From Picosynechococcus sp. PCC 7002 (GTDB lineage Bacteria; Cyanobacteriota; Cyanobacteriia; Cyanobacteriales; MRBY01): 64,000 nucleotides of DNA. Below the pieces are notes generated by a model. That model was not told the origin of the DNA and made no database searches. It was given only the letters and a program-made list of their open reading frames with translations. Made by a program: the position numbers and the translations under genes. Positions 25,731 to 36,255 of this stretch are shown here, piece after piece. The stretch spans positions 1,178,001 to 1,242,000 of the forward strand of contig NZ_CAWLFA010000001.1 of NCBI RefSeq assembly GCF_963860125.1, written 5' to 3'. Every line of letters begins with the position of its first letter. Within the stretch, counting starts at the first letter, position 1.

Positions 25731-25766
25731 AAAAAATCCCCAGGGCAGCGAGGGAGCACTGGGGAT
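25731..25766 (-). terminator. Rho-independent terminator of dxs
   Basis: On the minus strand ATCCCCAG pairs with CTGGGGAT across a 15-base loop, then TTTTTT. It starts 27 bases beyond the dxs stop and separates dxs from the downstream solute-binding protein gene. Confidence 0.8.
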
Positions 25767-25792
25767 CAAAGTCAAAGCACAGTCAATTTTGC

Positions 25793-27709
25793 TTAAACGG
25801 TGGTGGTTGTCTTGGCGGCGTCTTTCTGGAAAAATGCCGCCCGAATGGATTCGGCCATCTGGGCTGGGGTCAACCCGTGGGCCGCTTTTGATTCCGCTGG
25901 AGTTGCATGATCCACAAGCACATCCCCAATGCCAAAGCGTTTTACGGGAACAAGCACATCATGATCCTGGAGCGCTTCACAGACCGCAGACCCAAAACCC
26001 CCCATTAAGCAACCCTCTTCAAAGGTGGCCACTTTACCAATTTGCTTGGCGAGGGGCGCAATGAGTTCAGAATCCAGGGGTTTCACAAAACGGGCGTTGA
26101 TCACCGTGGCGCTAATGCCGTGTTCACTGAGAATTTCGGCCACCTGGAGGGTCGAGTGCACCATGGCACCATAGCCGATCAGGAGAATGTCATCACCATT
26201 GCGCAGGATTTCTCCTTTACCGATGGGCAGGGGTTCCCAGCCGTCTTCCATTAACGGTGCGCCAATGCCACTCCCCCTGGGATAACGCATGGCGATCGCC
26301 CCGTCCGTGTATTCAATCCCCGTGACGAGCATCCGTTGCAGTTCAGCTTCATCCTTGGGTGCCATCAACACAATATTGGGAATCAGGCGGAGATAGGCAA
26401 TGTCATACATCCCCTGGTGGGTCGGCCCGTCGGCACCGACGATACCCGCCCGGTCAAGGCAGAAAAAGACTGGTAATTTTTGAATACAAACATCATGGAT
26501 GATTTGGTCGTAGGCCCGCTGCAGGAAGGTCGAATAAATCGCCACCACTGGCCGCATTCCTTCACAGGCGAGGCCCGCTGCTAGGGTAACGGCATGTTGT
26601 TCGGCGATACCAACGTCGATGTACTGTTTTGGTAATCTCTGTTGGAGCTTATCTAACCCGGTGCCAGTGGCCATCGCCGCTGTAATCCCGACAATTTTGG
26701 GGTTGTTTTCTGCGAGGGTGGTCAGGGCATGGGCAAAGACCTTGGAATAGCTCGGTGGGGTTGGTTTCTTCGAGGGGAAAGCCTTGCCTGTGGCCAAGTC
26801 AAAGGGTTTCTGGGCATGGTAGCCTACTTGATCTTTTTCGGCGATCGCATAACCTTTGCCTTTAACTGTGGCGACGTGGACGAGGGTCGGGCCTTTGGCT
26901 TTATGGGCCTGTTTAAAGGTGCGGATCAGCTCTTCGAGGTTGTGGCCATCCACGGGGCCAAAATATTTAAAGCCTAATTCTTCGATGACGGCGCCAACTT
27001 TTGAGACAGCCAAGCGTTTCATGCTGTCCTTAAGCCGTTCCATCTCTGGGGTGAGGGAGTCCCCAAGGAACGGGAGGTGCTTAACCTGTTCTTCGAGGTT
27101 ATCGGTCAAGAACTGAACGGGATCACTGAGGCGAACTTTATTGAGGTATCGCGAGATGGCTCCCACATTCGGGGAAATAGACATTTCATTGTCATTGAGA
27201 ACCACCATTAAATTCGTATCGGGTAAATGACCCGCATGGTTGATGGCTTCGAGGGCCATGCCGCCGGTCAAGGCACCATCACCAATGACTGCCACACATT
27301 TAAACTCTTCTCCCTTGGCATCCCGTGCCAATGCCATCCCTAGCGCTGCGGAAATACTGGTCGAGGCATGGCCAGCACCAAAATGATCAAACACATTTTC
27401 ACTGCGCTTAAGGTAGCCAGCTACCCCATCCTTTTGCCGGAGGGTGTGGAATTCGTTGTAGCGTCCGGTAATCAATTTATGGGGATAAGCCTGATGACCG
27501 ACATCCCACACCACCTTGTCGCGATCGAGATCAAGGGTTTGGTAGAGGGCGAGGGTTAGTTCAACCACCCCTAAACCAGGGCCGAGGTGGCCACCACTTG
27601 CGGCAATCGTCTGGAGGTGTTTTTCGCGAATTTGCCGGGCAATCTCTTCCAACTGACGGACGGTCAAGCCGTGGAGTTGGTTCGGATGGGTAATTTCACT
27701 CAGGTGCAT
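25793..27709 (-). CDS. dxs: 1-deoxy-D-xylulose-5-phosphate synthase
   Basis: The 638-residue thiamine-diphosphate enzyme condenses pyruvate and glyceraldehyde-3-phosphate, the entry and main control point of the MEP isoprenoid pathway that feeds carotenoids, phytol and quinones. GDGALTGGMALEAINHAG with NDNEMSISPNVGA form the ThDP/Mg site. The transketolase pyrimidine domain has GIAEQHAVTLAAGLACEG and DRAGIVGADGPTHQG. The C-terminal domain includes ATFEEGCLMGGFGSAV. Length and motifs are normal. It lies 187 bases downstream of ols on the same strand. Confidence 0.98.
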   Translation of the reverse strand: MHLSEITHPNQLHGLTVRQLEEIARQIREKHLQTIAASGGHLGPGLGVVELTLALYQTLDLDRDKVVWDVGHQAYPHKLITGRYNEFHTLRQKDGVAGYLKRSENVFDHFGAGHASTSISAALGMALARDAKGEEFKCVAVIGDGALTGGMALEAINHAGHLPDTNLMVVLNDNEMSISPNVGAISRYLNKVRLSDPVQFLTDNLEEQVKHLPFLGDSLTPEMERLKDSMKRLAVSKVGAVIEELGFKYFGPVDGHNLEELIRTFKQAHKAKGPTLVHVATVKGKGYAIAEKDQVGYHAQKPFDLATGKAFPSKKPTPPSYSKVFAHALTTLAENNPKIVGITAAMATGTGLDKLQQRLPKQYIDVGIAEQHAVTLAAGLACEGMRPVVAIYSTFLQRAYDQIIHDVCIQKLPVFFCLDRAGIVGADGPTHQGMYDIAYLRLIPNIVLMAPKDEAELQRMLVTGIEYTDGAIAMRYPRGSGIGAPLMEDGWEPLPIGKGEILRNGDDILLIGYGAMVHSTLQVAEILSEHGISATVINARFVKPLDSELIAPLAKQIGKVATFEEGCLMGGFGSAVCEALQDHDVLVPVKRFGIGDVLVDHATPAESKAAHGLTPAQMAESIRAAFFQKDAAKTTTTV

Positions 27710-27816
27710 GGGTGTTTCTAGAGAGCGATCTTATAAAGGGGTCTAGTTCTCAGGATATCAGGTCTAACAATTTTAATCAGAAGATCCCGGTTAGTCCGGA
27801 TGATCCCATGGGGTTG

Positions 27817-27843
27817 TGTGGGAATCTTGGTCAAGGTTCCACA
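27817..27843. other. Hairpin in the ols-dxs intergenic region
   Basis: TGTGGGAATCTTG and CAAGGTTCCACA form a 12-pair stem with one bulge, one G-U and a 2-base loop. There is no T-run on the minus strand, so it is not a standard terminator. It lies 54 bases beyond the ols stop and about 110 bases before the dxs start. It could stabilise the ols 3' end or sit in the dxs leader. Confidence 0.4.
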
Positions 27844-27896
27844 GATGTTTAGGATCTAATATTTACGGGTTTTCGGACTGCACTTTGCAATATTTT

Positions 27897-30800
27897 TTAT
27901 TGTGTTTTGGGTACAGGGGTCTGGAGTTGTTGATAAACAATTTGGGCGATCGCCTGGGGATTCTCAAAATGGAGGTTATGGCCGCCAGCAACCGTTAAAC
28001 GTTGGGCCTGGGGGAGAGCCGCTTGGATCGCCTGGAGATCAGCAGGGCGGTTAAATTCACTCTGATCGCCATAGATGAGGGTGATCGGCGCTTGGATATC
28101 TTTGAGCAGGGCCAGGTAACGTCGTCTGCTAATGCCATTGAATTCAATGCCCGCCCGGGTACGGAGGAAAGCATCCCAACGCCACTGCACCCCTTTTTCG
28201 ACGGATTTGGTGCTGCGCTGGGTGAGGAACGCCGAGAGGTCTTTGGGTAGTTGGGGCGTGGCTTGGCGGAGGCGACGGGCGGCCACTTCTAGGCTGGGGA
28301 AGATCGGGTGTTGGGGGGGCGCGGCGAGGTAATCGAGATGGGTCGTCAGGTGATTACCGGTTTCAGCGTCGTCGATGTCGTTGGGGACAATGGTTTCAAC
28401 GAGGATCAACTTTTCTACCTGGGTTTGGCGAATTCCTGCATACATGGCACCGATGATGGAACCCATGGAGTGGCCCACCAAGGTAAAGGGGCGATCGCCT
28501 AATTGTTTGGCAAGGGCATCTACGTCAGCCAAAAAATCAAGCATGCTGTAGGACTGGGCATGGGCGGATTTGCCGTGACCACGCAGGTCTGGGGCCACAA
28601 CCCAATAGCCCTGGGCCGCCAACTGGGGCGCGATGAGTTGCCAGGAGGCCCCCTGTTCGAGGATGCCGTGGAGAAGTAGCACCAATGGTTGGTGGCGATC
28701 GCCCCACTCACAGAGACAGGTTTCTAAACCGCGCACTGTCACGAACCGCTCCACCATCGAGGGCAAGGATTGGGTCTGGGGTGTTAGCTGGGGTTCCTGG
28801 GGGAGATCGTAAGCAAACGTTTCGGCCAACTGGATCGTATCCAGCTGGAGAGCAGCGGGCAGGGTAATTGAGCGCCATTTGTCGGCGAGGGCCGGATCAA
28901 TGGTTTTGTGCTGGAGGAAATTGGGATCCCCGACGCCCATGGACTGTTGGTGGAGGCCATCGGTAAGGCGATCGCCGCTGTAGGGATTGAGGAGCGCTTC
29001 GTCAAAGTCCACCCCCAGGAAATCACAAATATTTGTCAAAACTTTGCGGGGGTCACGGACGAGATCTTCGTAAATCACCTGGAGATATCGATCCGCACCA
29101 ACCGTGCGACCCAGGTCTAAAATATTGCGGTTGCTGGTGCGCCAAATGGACTCCGCGAGGGCGTAGGGGTTCTGCTGCTCGGCCCCCAGCAGTTTATCCA
29201 TCCGCAGTCGGGTAAAGGATTCAATCACCGCGTAGGGATGGCGTACCAGATGGATATATTTGGCCTGGTCAAAGAGGATTTCGCTGTGGTCTAGAATATG
29301 GCGATCGCTGCCGTAGCTGGGAGATTTGTCGATGAGTAAACGTTGTTCCGCCTGCCGTTGGAGATAGGCATAGATGTCTGCAATGGGTGTATTCGCTTTG
29401 ACCCATTGGTTGACCTTCGCCTGGCTTGCCTCTGGGGTGAGGTTTTCTAGATCCATTAAGGCCCGTTGTAACCCTTCGCCGAGGTGGGATAGACCCAATT
29501 CCTGGTGGCGATCGCCCATAGTCTCAAAGGGGAGCAAATGCAGCTCTGGCGGCGAATATAACCCCGGATGTCCGGCTAACATCACCCGCAGCAACGTCGA
29601 ACCCGACCGGGGGCTAGAGAGGATAAAGGCAATGGGATTCGGGTTTTTGTGGTCAGGTTTTTGCCACTGTTTTTTTGTTTTGACCGAAAGGCTTTGGGAG
29701 GGAATCGCTGCTGCCGCCGTTGCTGCTTCAGAATCATGGGCCTTGGTGAATTCCGCCGCTAGATAGGCCGTCAACACATCAAGTCTGGGCCGTTCGTAGA
29801 TTTCCCTGGGGTACAACATCAGTTGTAAATCCTGCTTGAGGCTGGCGATCGCCTCCATGATCATCAACGAATCCATGCCCAGATCCAACAGGCTATCGTG
29901 GCTTTGAATTTGCTCAATTTCTAACTTGAGGATTTGCGCCACAGACCGCCGCAGATAATCCAGTAGATAGTCAGCCCGCTGAGAAGCTTCTAGGTTGATT
30001 AATTTGTCAAAAATTGAAGCCGTTGGGGGCACAGCCTCAGCAGAGGGAATAACGGCTGCAAAGTAATGGGTTTTGGCAAATTCGGGGAACTGTTTGGCCA
30101 GGTTTTGCCAGTCCGGTTTAAAGACCCCCATTTCCCCCTGGGCGCCCAAGACTTTTTCGAGGATTGTTAGTCCCTGGGGGGGCGGCAGCCACGCTAAATT
30201 TTGGTTGCTGAGGGAGTTGGCCATTCCCCCTTCGGCCCAAGGCCCCCAATGGATCGCCAGGGCGGGTAAACCTTGGGCTTGTCGATATTGGGCGATCGCC
30301 GCCATGCCCCGGTTTGCGGCGGCATAATTCCCCTGTCCCGGTGAACCGAGCACCCCTGCCACAGAGGAAAACAACACAAAAAAATCCAGATCGAGCTTTT
30401 GACTATGGCGGTGCAGATGCCATGTCCCTTTCATTTTGGCGGCGGCGACGGTCTGGAACTTTTGCCAAGTTTGTTGTTGCAGCAAACCATCAGCTAAGGT
30501 ACCCGCCGCATGGAAAATTCCTTTGATGTGGGGATAGGTTTGAAACAGCTTTGCCACCTGGGCTGCGTCGGCTAAATCGCAAGGATAAACCACCGCATTG
30601 GTCGGTAACGTCTGCTGATCCGCTGCCGGAGCGCGCCGGCTGACGAGAATTACTTTTTCTGCTCCTGCTGCGGCTAGCCATTGGGCAATTTTACGGCCAA
30701 TGGCCCCCAGTCCCCCTGTCACTAGATAGGTCTGTTGGGGTTGAATCTGGAGATTTTTCTGGGGCAGTGACGGTTGCTTTTTGAGCTGTGCCCCGTAGAG

Positions 30801-33800
30801 TTTTTGGTGCCGCACGGCCAACTGCTGCACCTGTCTTTGTTGGCAAATCTGGGCAAAATTTGGCAGGCTGTCATCGACATCAATAATTCCCCCCCACAAC
30901 TCTGGATGTTCGAGGGCGATCGCCTGGGCGAGTCCCCATAATCCCCCTTGGGCAAATCCGGTGACAGCATCGGTTTCAAGCACCCGTTGGCTCTGGTGGG
31001 TCACAAACCAGCAGGGAACCGCGATCTTTTGTTGATACAGGGTTTGGATCAGTTGGAGGGCGAAGCCACTGGTTTGCTTTTGAATTTCATCTAGGTCTTC
31101 TGGGTCTTCCCCTGGGGGACACAGGTAAAGGATGCCTGCTAAATTTTGGGAGCCGACGTGAGTAAATAAATTATCCAACGCATCGGCAGATACTTCCCAG
31201 GGGGCATTCGTCGGAAAATGATTGCTTTGGCCGAGATACACCCGCTGGGCGTTTTTAAATTGGGCTTCAATGGGCTGGTGATCATGGCGATCGCCCAAGA
31301 TTAACCACAGCTTAGCCGACGGTTCAGGGGCCGGGGGCAAAGTGTCCAGGGGCGTCCACGCCACCTGATACAACCAATCATTGAGATCGTCAGGGCCTGG
31401 GTTCACAGATTCGGTCTCAACAGTTTGCCAAGAGCCTTGATTAAACCAATATCGTTGCCGTTGGAAGGGATAGGTGGGCAGAATCAGTTTCCGGCGGCGA
31501 TCGCCAGCTTCCACGGTCTGCCAGTCAATGTTTAGCCCTTGCTCATACAGTTTGCCGAGACTGGTCAAAATTTCCGGCCAAGGCTCACTATGGGGACGTA
31601 AACTGGGCAACCAAACCGCTTCTTGTTCAGCTAAGCAATGGCGTCCCATACTCAGGAGCACTGGTTTTACGCCGATTTCGAGATAAACATTGACACCCGC
31701 TTGGGCCAGGGTTTGGATGCTCTGGACAAATTTGACGGGTTGCGAAACGTGCTTAACCCAATAGTCGGCCTGGGCAATTTCCGCTTCAATCTGGCCGCCC
31801 GTGACATTGGAAATGAGCGGGATACGCGGCGGGTGGAAAGTAATTTGTTCAGCAATTTCCCGAAACTCTGCCAGCATGGGAGCCATCAAAGGGGAGTGGA
31901 AAGCATGGGAAACCTTGAGGGGTTTGGTTTTGATCCCTTGGCTTTGGAGTTTGTGAATACTGGCTTCGAGGCAGGGGGTCTTTCCTGATAGCACCAAATG
32001 GGAACCGTTTTCGGCTCCGACGGTCAAATGCTCCGATAGGTAGGGTTTGATGACCGTTTTATCGGCAAAGACCGCCGCCATACTGCCATTGCTGGGTAGG
32101 GCGTGCATCAGTTTGCCCCGGGCCGTAATTAATTTCATGCCGTCTGCCAGGGAAAATACCCCCGCCAGACAAGCCGCGACATATTCGCCGACGCTATGGC
32201 CCATGCAAAAGTCTGGCGTCACGCCCCAGCTTAACCATAGTTGGGCGATCGCATATTCAACAGCAAAGAGGAGGGGCTGGGTATAGACAGTTTCGTGGAC
32301 GAGGTCAGGGTTATGGTTACCGTACAGCAGGTCGGTGAGGGCAGGGGCTTCGGGGGAATAGGTCTGCCAGAGGCGATCGCACTCATCCAGCACTTGCCGA
32401 AATACTGGGCTGGTTTGGTACAGTTGTTGCCCCATGCCGTAGTATTGGGAACCTTGCCCCGTAAACAAAAAGGCAATTTTTGCGGGGGAACTGAGGCGTG
32501 GTTGGGCCAGAAAATCTTGATTGAGAGTTTGTTGTAAATCGGCGACTTGTTTAAAGACAAAAAAACGACGTTCTTTGAGGGGCGATCGCCCGGTATTGGC
32601 AGACAAACAGAGATCGCGTGGGTCAACGCTGGGATGTTGGGCCAGATAGTCTCCATAGCTTTTTTGCAGGGCATTTAAGGCCTGGGCATTTTTAGCAGAA
32701 AGGGTCAGCAAATGCCAAGGGCGGTCTTGGGTAGCCGGAGGAGCAAGGGGAGATTTTTGTTGAGCATAGTCCCCGACAATCACGTGGGCATTGGTGCCAC
32801 CAAACCCAAAGGAACTTACCCCAGCAAACCGTTTTTGTGACCCGCCTGACCAAGGCTGATCTTTGCTCGCAATGGTCACTAAACCGTCTAGATCAATGCG
32901 GGGATTGAGCTGCTTAAAATGCAAATGTTGGGGAATCATTCCATGCTCTAGGGACAAAATCACCTTGATTAAGCCCGCGATGCCCGCCGCTGCCTCGAGG
33001 TGACCAATGTTTGTTTTCACAGAACCCACCACACAGGGCTGTTCCCGCTGCGCCGTTTGTAAAACCGCCTTCAGGGAATTAATTTCAATGGGATCACCCA
33101 GGGGCGTGCCGGTGCCGTGGGCCTCTAGGTAAGCTAAATCGGCGGCGGTAATGCCGGCTTGGGCCAGGGCTTGGCGAATAACGGCCTGTTGCGATCGCCC
33201 GTTGGGAGCCGTCAAACCGTTACTGCGTCCATCTTGATTCACCGCCGAACCGTGGATCACCGCGAGAATATTATCCCCGTCCCGTTCTGCCTGGGCCAGG
33301 GGTTTGAGGAGAACGACCCCACAACCTTCGCCCCGCACATAGCCATCAGCCTCGGCATCAAAGGTCTGGCAACGGCCCGTCTTACTCATCATGCCCGCCT
33401 GGGTAAAAGTCTGGGTCACATCGGGGGTCAAAATCAAATTCACCCCGGCGGCGATCGCCAACTCCGATTCGCCGTTGATTAAACTTTGACAGGCCAGATG
33501 TACCGCCACCAGAGAAGAGGAACAGGCCGTATCGATGCTCAGAGAAACGCCCCGGAGATCGAGGAAATAAGACAGACGATTCGCAGCAATACTGTGGGCG
33601 TTGCCCGTCCCCATGTAGGGATTGATCGGATTGTTTTCCCGCACCTGCAACTGGGCATAATCACTATTACTAATGCCGACAAAAACCCCCGTTTGGGAAT
33701 GGCGTAAACTTTCTGCCGGAATATTTGCCCGTTCCAAGGCTTCCCAGGTTACTTCTAACAGTAAGCGTTGCTGGGGATCCATTTGTTCCGCTTCCCGGGG

Positions 33801-36059
33801 GGAAATGCCAAAAAATTGCGGCTCAAACTGGTCAATATCTTCTAAAAAACCACCCCATTCTCCCGTGGCCCAGCGAGTTTTAAGGGGGCGAACTCCATCT
33901 TTACCATTACGTAATAATTCCCAAAAAGCTTCGGGGTTGTCAGCTTGGGGAAAACGACAACTGAGACCCACCACGGCAATTTCTTTGCCCTGAATTTTCG
34001 GCACCTGTGGTATTTTCTCTAGCGCTTGATTACCCTGGACCAAAAACTGAGCCAGGGTGCGAATGGTCGGATAATCGTAGGCCAGAGTGGGGTCTAATTT
34101 TCGACCTAGCCAATCCTCTAAGTCGGCTGTGACCTGTACTGCTTGCACTGAATCCAGCCCATAACTTGCAAAGGGTTCCGTTTCGTCTAATTGTTGGGGC
34201 GTAATGCCGAGGCGATGGGCAATATTATCCTTAAGCCAGGCTTCAATTTGCTGTTGGTGCTGGTCAGGCAGGGGAAAATTCGTTGATGTTGTCGTAGAAG
34301 GGGTAACGGCTTGTGTCCCAATTCCTTTTCCTTCTTTTTGGTGGCTGGGTTGCCACTCCCCAACCACAGCCAAGCTTCCGTCTAGAAAACCAGCTTTGCA
34401 GGCATGGCGACGAATCTTCCCGCTGGATGTTTTGGGAATGCTACCGGGTTTAATAAAACAAATGGCCTGGGGTTGCAGTTGATGTTCGGCGGCGATCGCC
34501 CCACGAATAGCTTGGGCTACTGCCGCGACATTTAATTTGCGGGCATATTTACGCTCAACTTCCTGGACAATGACTAACTGTTCTTCCCCGTTAACGTCTA
34601 CTGATACAGCGGCTCCGGCCCCCTGTCGTAAAGCGGGATGGGCCACTTCGACGGTTAATTCAATGTCCTGGGGATAGTGGTTGCGCCCCCGGATAATCAG
34701 GAGATCCTTTAAACGACCCGTAATATACAGTTCGCCACCTTGCAAAAAACCCAGATCGCCCGTGCGTAAAAAGCCCGTTTCTGCACCGACGTTTCCCTGG
34801 AATTGTTGCTGGGTGAGGTCTGGCTTTTGCCAATAGCCCTGGGCAACACTTTCGCCCTTAACCCATACTTCGCCAATTTCACCGACGGTACATTCTGTTA
34901 AAGCCTGGGGGTCAACAATTTTGACAATTTGGTCGCCAATCACTTCACCACTGCCGACCAAGGTCACCGTTGTTTCTGTCCCTTGGGCAGGGCGAACTTG
35001 GTTTGCTTCGATGCCCTGTTTGCTGACGATAATTTCCTGGGGAAGCTGGGCACGACCATTACCACCGGAAACGATCAGGGTGGTTTCAGCCATACCATAA
35101 CAGGGATAAAATGCTGATTTTTGAAAGCCTGCTGTAGCGAAGGTTTTCGCAAAATTTTCGAGGGTCACAGCGCGGATCGGTTCGGCCCCGGAAAAAGCCA
35201 GTCGCCAACAGCTCAAATCGAGTTCTCTGATTTGTTCCGGGGTAATTTGGCTGGCACAGAGATCATAGGCAAAATTCGGCGCACCGCTGGTGGAAACCCG
35301 ATAATCGTTGATCGCCTTTAGCCACCGAAAAGGTCGCTGCAAAAAGGCCACGGGAGGCATTAAAATTTGCGTTGCTCCCACATAGATGGGCTGTAAAATC
35401 CCACCGATCAAGCCCATATCATGGTAGGGCGGCAACCAGGAAACGCCCATACTCGCCTCTGTATCCTGGAATCCTTGGTTAATCAAGCCGGAGTTGTGGA
35501 TCAAATTGTGGTGGGAAACCATCACTCCTTTAGGATCGCCCGTGGAGCCACTGGTGTATTGCAAAAAAGCGAGATCTGTGCCGGAAATGTTCGGTTTTTG
35601 CCAATTTTTTCCTGAAATTAATTCAACTTGATCTGTAGCCAAACAATGAAAATCCGTACCTTCTAAAGCTTCGAGGCGATCGGCAATTTTATCTTTAAGT
35701 TCTGTTGTGGTGAGGGCAAATTTTGCCTGGGCATCTTGGATAATGCTATGGAGGCGGTCAAAGGATTTATTCGGCCGTGGTGGGTAAGCTGGCACCGCAA
35801 CAACACCAGCATACAAACATCCCAAAAAGGCACCGATAAACTCTAAACCCGGTGGATAAAGTAATAATGCCCGTTGCCCTTGAGCCTGGTTAGCTTGCAA
35901 AAAAGCGGCGATCGCCTGGGCTTTTTGGTCTAATTCTCCGTAGGTCAGGGCCGCAGATTCCGCTTCGCCATCAGCCAGAAAACTAAACACGGTTTTCCGC
36001 GCCTGAAGTTTAGCTCTGTACTGGAGCAGATCGACGAAATTTGCAAATTGACCAACCAT
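27897..36059 (-). CDS. ols: Olefin synthase, type I PKS for terminal alkenes
   Basis: This single 2720-residue chain makes terminal olefins (1-nonadecene-type) from a fatty acid plus one malonyl extension. Domains in order: fatty-acyl-AMP ligase (1-580; TSGSTGDPKG at 169-178), ACP1 (600-680; GLDS, Ser637), KS (690-1120; Cys846 in DTACSSS, His981, His1020), AT (1195-1500; GHSVGEY, Ser1289; AFHS at 1386 suggests malonyl), KR (1775-1960; TGGLGAIG at 1781, Tyr1912), ACP2 (2030-2100; GMDS, Ser2064), sulfotransferase (2140-2420; SSPRSGST at 2148) and alpha/beta thioesterase (2435-2715; GHSMGS, Ser2531). The beta-hydroxy-acyl chain is sulfated, then hydrolysed with loss of CO2 and sulfate. All catalytic residues are present. 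Length and sequence agree with what I recall of SYNPCC7002_A1173. Confidence 0.98.
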   Translation of the reverse strand: MVGQFANFVDLLQYRAKLQARKTVFSFLADGEAESAALTYGELDQKAQAIAAFLQANQAQGQRALLLYPPGLEFIGAFLGCLYAGVVAVPAYPPRPNKSFDRLHSIIQDAQAKFALTTTELKDKIADRLEALEGTDFHCLATDQVELISGKNWQKPNISGTDLAFLQYTSGSTGDPKGVMVSHHNLIHNSGLINQGFQDTEASMGVSWLPPYHDMGLIGGILQPIYVGATQILMPPVAFLQRPFRWLKAINDYRVSTSGAPNFAYDLCASQITPEQIRELDLSCWRLAFSGAEPIRAVTLENFAKTFATAGFQKSAFYPCYGMAETTLIVSGGNGRAQLPQEIIVSKQGIEANQVRPAQGTETTVTLVGSGEVIGDQIVKIVDPQALTECTVGEIGEVWVKGESVAQGYWQKPDLTQQQFQGNVGAETGFLRTGDLGFLQGGELYITGRLKDLLIIRGRNHYPQDIELTVEVAHPALRQGAGAAVSVDVNGEEQLVIVQEVERKYARKLNVAAVAQAIRGAIAAEHQLQPQAICFIKPGSIPKTSSGKIRRHACKAGFLDGSLAVVGEWQPSHQKEGKGIGTQAVTPSTTTSTNFPLPDQHQQQIEAWLKDNIAHRLGITPQQLDETEPFASYGLDSVQAVQVTADLEDWLGRKLDPTLAYDYPTIRTLAQFLVQGNQALEKIPQVPKIQGKEIAVVGLSCRFPQADNPEAFWELLRNGKDGVRPLKTRWATGEWGGFLEDIDQFEPQFFGISPREAEQMDPQQRLLLEVTWEALERANIPAESLRHSQTGVFVGISNSDYAQLQVRENNPINPYMGTGNAHSIAANRLSYFLDLRGVSLSIDTACSSSLVAVHLACQSLINGESELAIAAGVNLILTPDVTQTFTQAGMMSKTGRCQTFDAEADGYVRGEGCGVVLLKPLAQAERDGDNILAVIHGSAVNQDGRSNGLTAPNGRSQQAVIRQALAQAGITAADLAYLEAHGTGTPLGDPIEINSLKAVLQTAQREQPCVVGSVKTNIGHLEAAAGIAGLIKVILSLEHGMIPQHLHFKQLNPRIDLDGLVTIASKDQPWSGGSQKRFAGVSSFGFGGTNAHVIVGDYAQQKSPLAPPATQDRPWHLLTLSAKNAQALNALQKSYGDYLAQHPSVDPRDLCLSANTGRSPLKERRFFVFKQVADLQQTLNQDFLAQPRLSSPAKIAFLFTGQGSQYYGMGQQLYQTSPVFRQVLDECDRLWQTYSPEAPALTDLLYGNHNPDLVHETVYTQPLLFAVEYAIAQLWLSWGVTPDFCMGHSVGEYVAACLAGVFSLADGMKLITARGKLMHALPSNGSMAAVFADKTVIKPYLSEHLTVGAENGSHLVLSGKTPCLEASIHKLQSQGIKTKPLKVSHAFHSPLMAPMLAEFREIAEQITFHPPRIPLISNVTGGQIEAEIAQADYWVKHVSQPVKFVQSIQTLAQAGVNVYLEIGVKPVLLSMGRHCLAEQEAVWLPSLRPHSEPWPEILTSLGKLYEQGLNIDWQTVEAGDRRRKLILPTYPFQRQRYWFNQGSWQTVETESVNPGPDDLNDWLYQVAWTPLDTLPPAPEPSAKLWLILGDRHDHQPIEAQFKNAQRVYLGQSNHFPTNAPWEVSADALDNLFTHVGSQNLAGILYLCPPGEDPEDLDEIQKQTSGFALQLIQTLYQQKIAVPCWFVTHQSQRVLETDAVTGFAQGGLWGLAQAIALEHPELWGGIIDVDDSLPNFAQICQQRQVQQLAVRHQKLYGAQLKKQPSLPQKNLQIQPQQTYLVTGGLGAIGRKIAQWLAAAGAEKVILVSRRAPAADQQTLPTNAVVYPCDLADAAQVAKLFQTYPHIKGIFHAAGTLADGLLQQQTWQKFQTVAAAKMKGTWHLHRHSQKLDLDFFVLFSSVAGVLGSPGQGNYAAANRGMAAIAQYRQAQGLPALAIHWGPWAEGGMANSLSNQNLAWLPPPQGLTILEKVLGAQGEMGVFKPDWQNLAKQFPEFAKTHYFAAVIPSAEAVPPTASIFDKLINLEASQRADYLLDYLRRSVAQILKLEIEQIQSHDSLLDLGMDSLMIMEAIASLKQDLQLMLYPREIYERPRLDVLTAYLAAEFTKAHDSEAATAAAAIPSQSLSVKTKKQWQKPDHKNPNPIAFILSSPRSGSTLLRVMLAGHPGLYSPPELHLLPFETMGDRHQELGLSHLGEGLQRALMDLENLTPEASQAKVNQWVKANTPIADIYAYLQRQAEQRLLIDKSPSYGSDRHILDHSEILFDQAKYIHLVRHPYAVIESFTRLRMDKLLGAEQQNPYALAESIWRTSNRNILDLGRTVGADRYLQVIYEDLVRDPRKVLTNICDFLGVDFDEALLNPYSGDRLTDGLHQQSMGVGDPNFLQHKTIDPALADKWRSITLPAALQLDTIQLAETFAYDLPQEPQLTPQTQSLPSMVERFVTVRGLETCLCEWGDRHQPLVLLLHGILEQGASWQLIAPQLAAQGYWVVAPDLRGHGKSAHAQSYSMLDFLADVDALAKQLGDRPFTLVGHSMGSIIGAMYAGIRQTQVEKLILVETIVPNDIDDAETGNHLTTHLDYLAAPPQHPIFPSLEVAARRLRQATPQLPKDLSAFLTQRSTKSVEKGVQWRWDAFLRTRAGIEFNGISRRRYLALLKDIQAPITLIYGDQSEFNRPADLQAIQAALPQAQRLTVAGGHNLHFENPQAIAQIVYQQLQTPVPKTQ

Positions 36060-36255
36060 GTATGCCTTAGCAACTCCTGTGAATGGAAATTCTGGACTCC
36101 GTATCCTAGCAATTTTTACGAATACCCACGGGCTATAGCCTAGTTAACCATATTAAACCGTGAGTTCCCTCCCCACGGTAAATCCTCCCAAAATCCGCCG
36201 TTCCTTCGATTATGGAGGGCCTGGTTTCAACTGATTTGAGTGTAAAAGCCCTAGG

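Noticed and set aside
32231..32674. A 147-codon minus-strand frame within ols
   Set aside because: It is out of frame with the ols AT domain and has a low-complexity, Pro/Ser/Lys-rich translation; the ols frame is intact through it.
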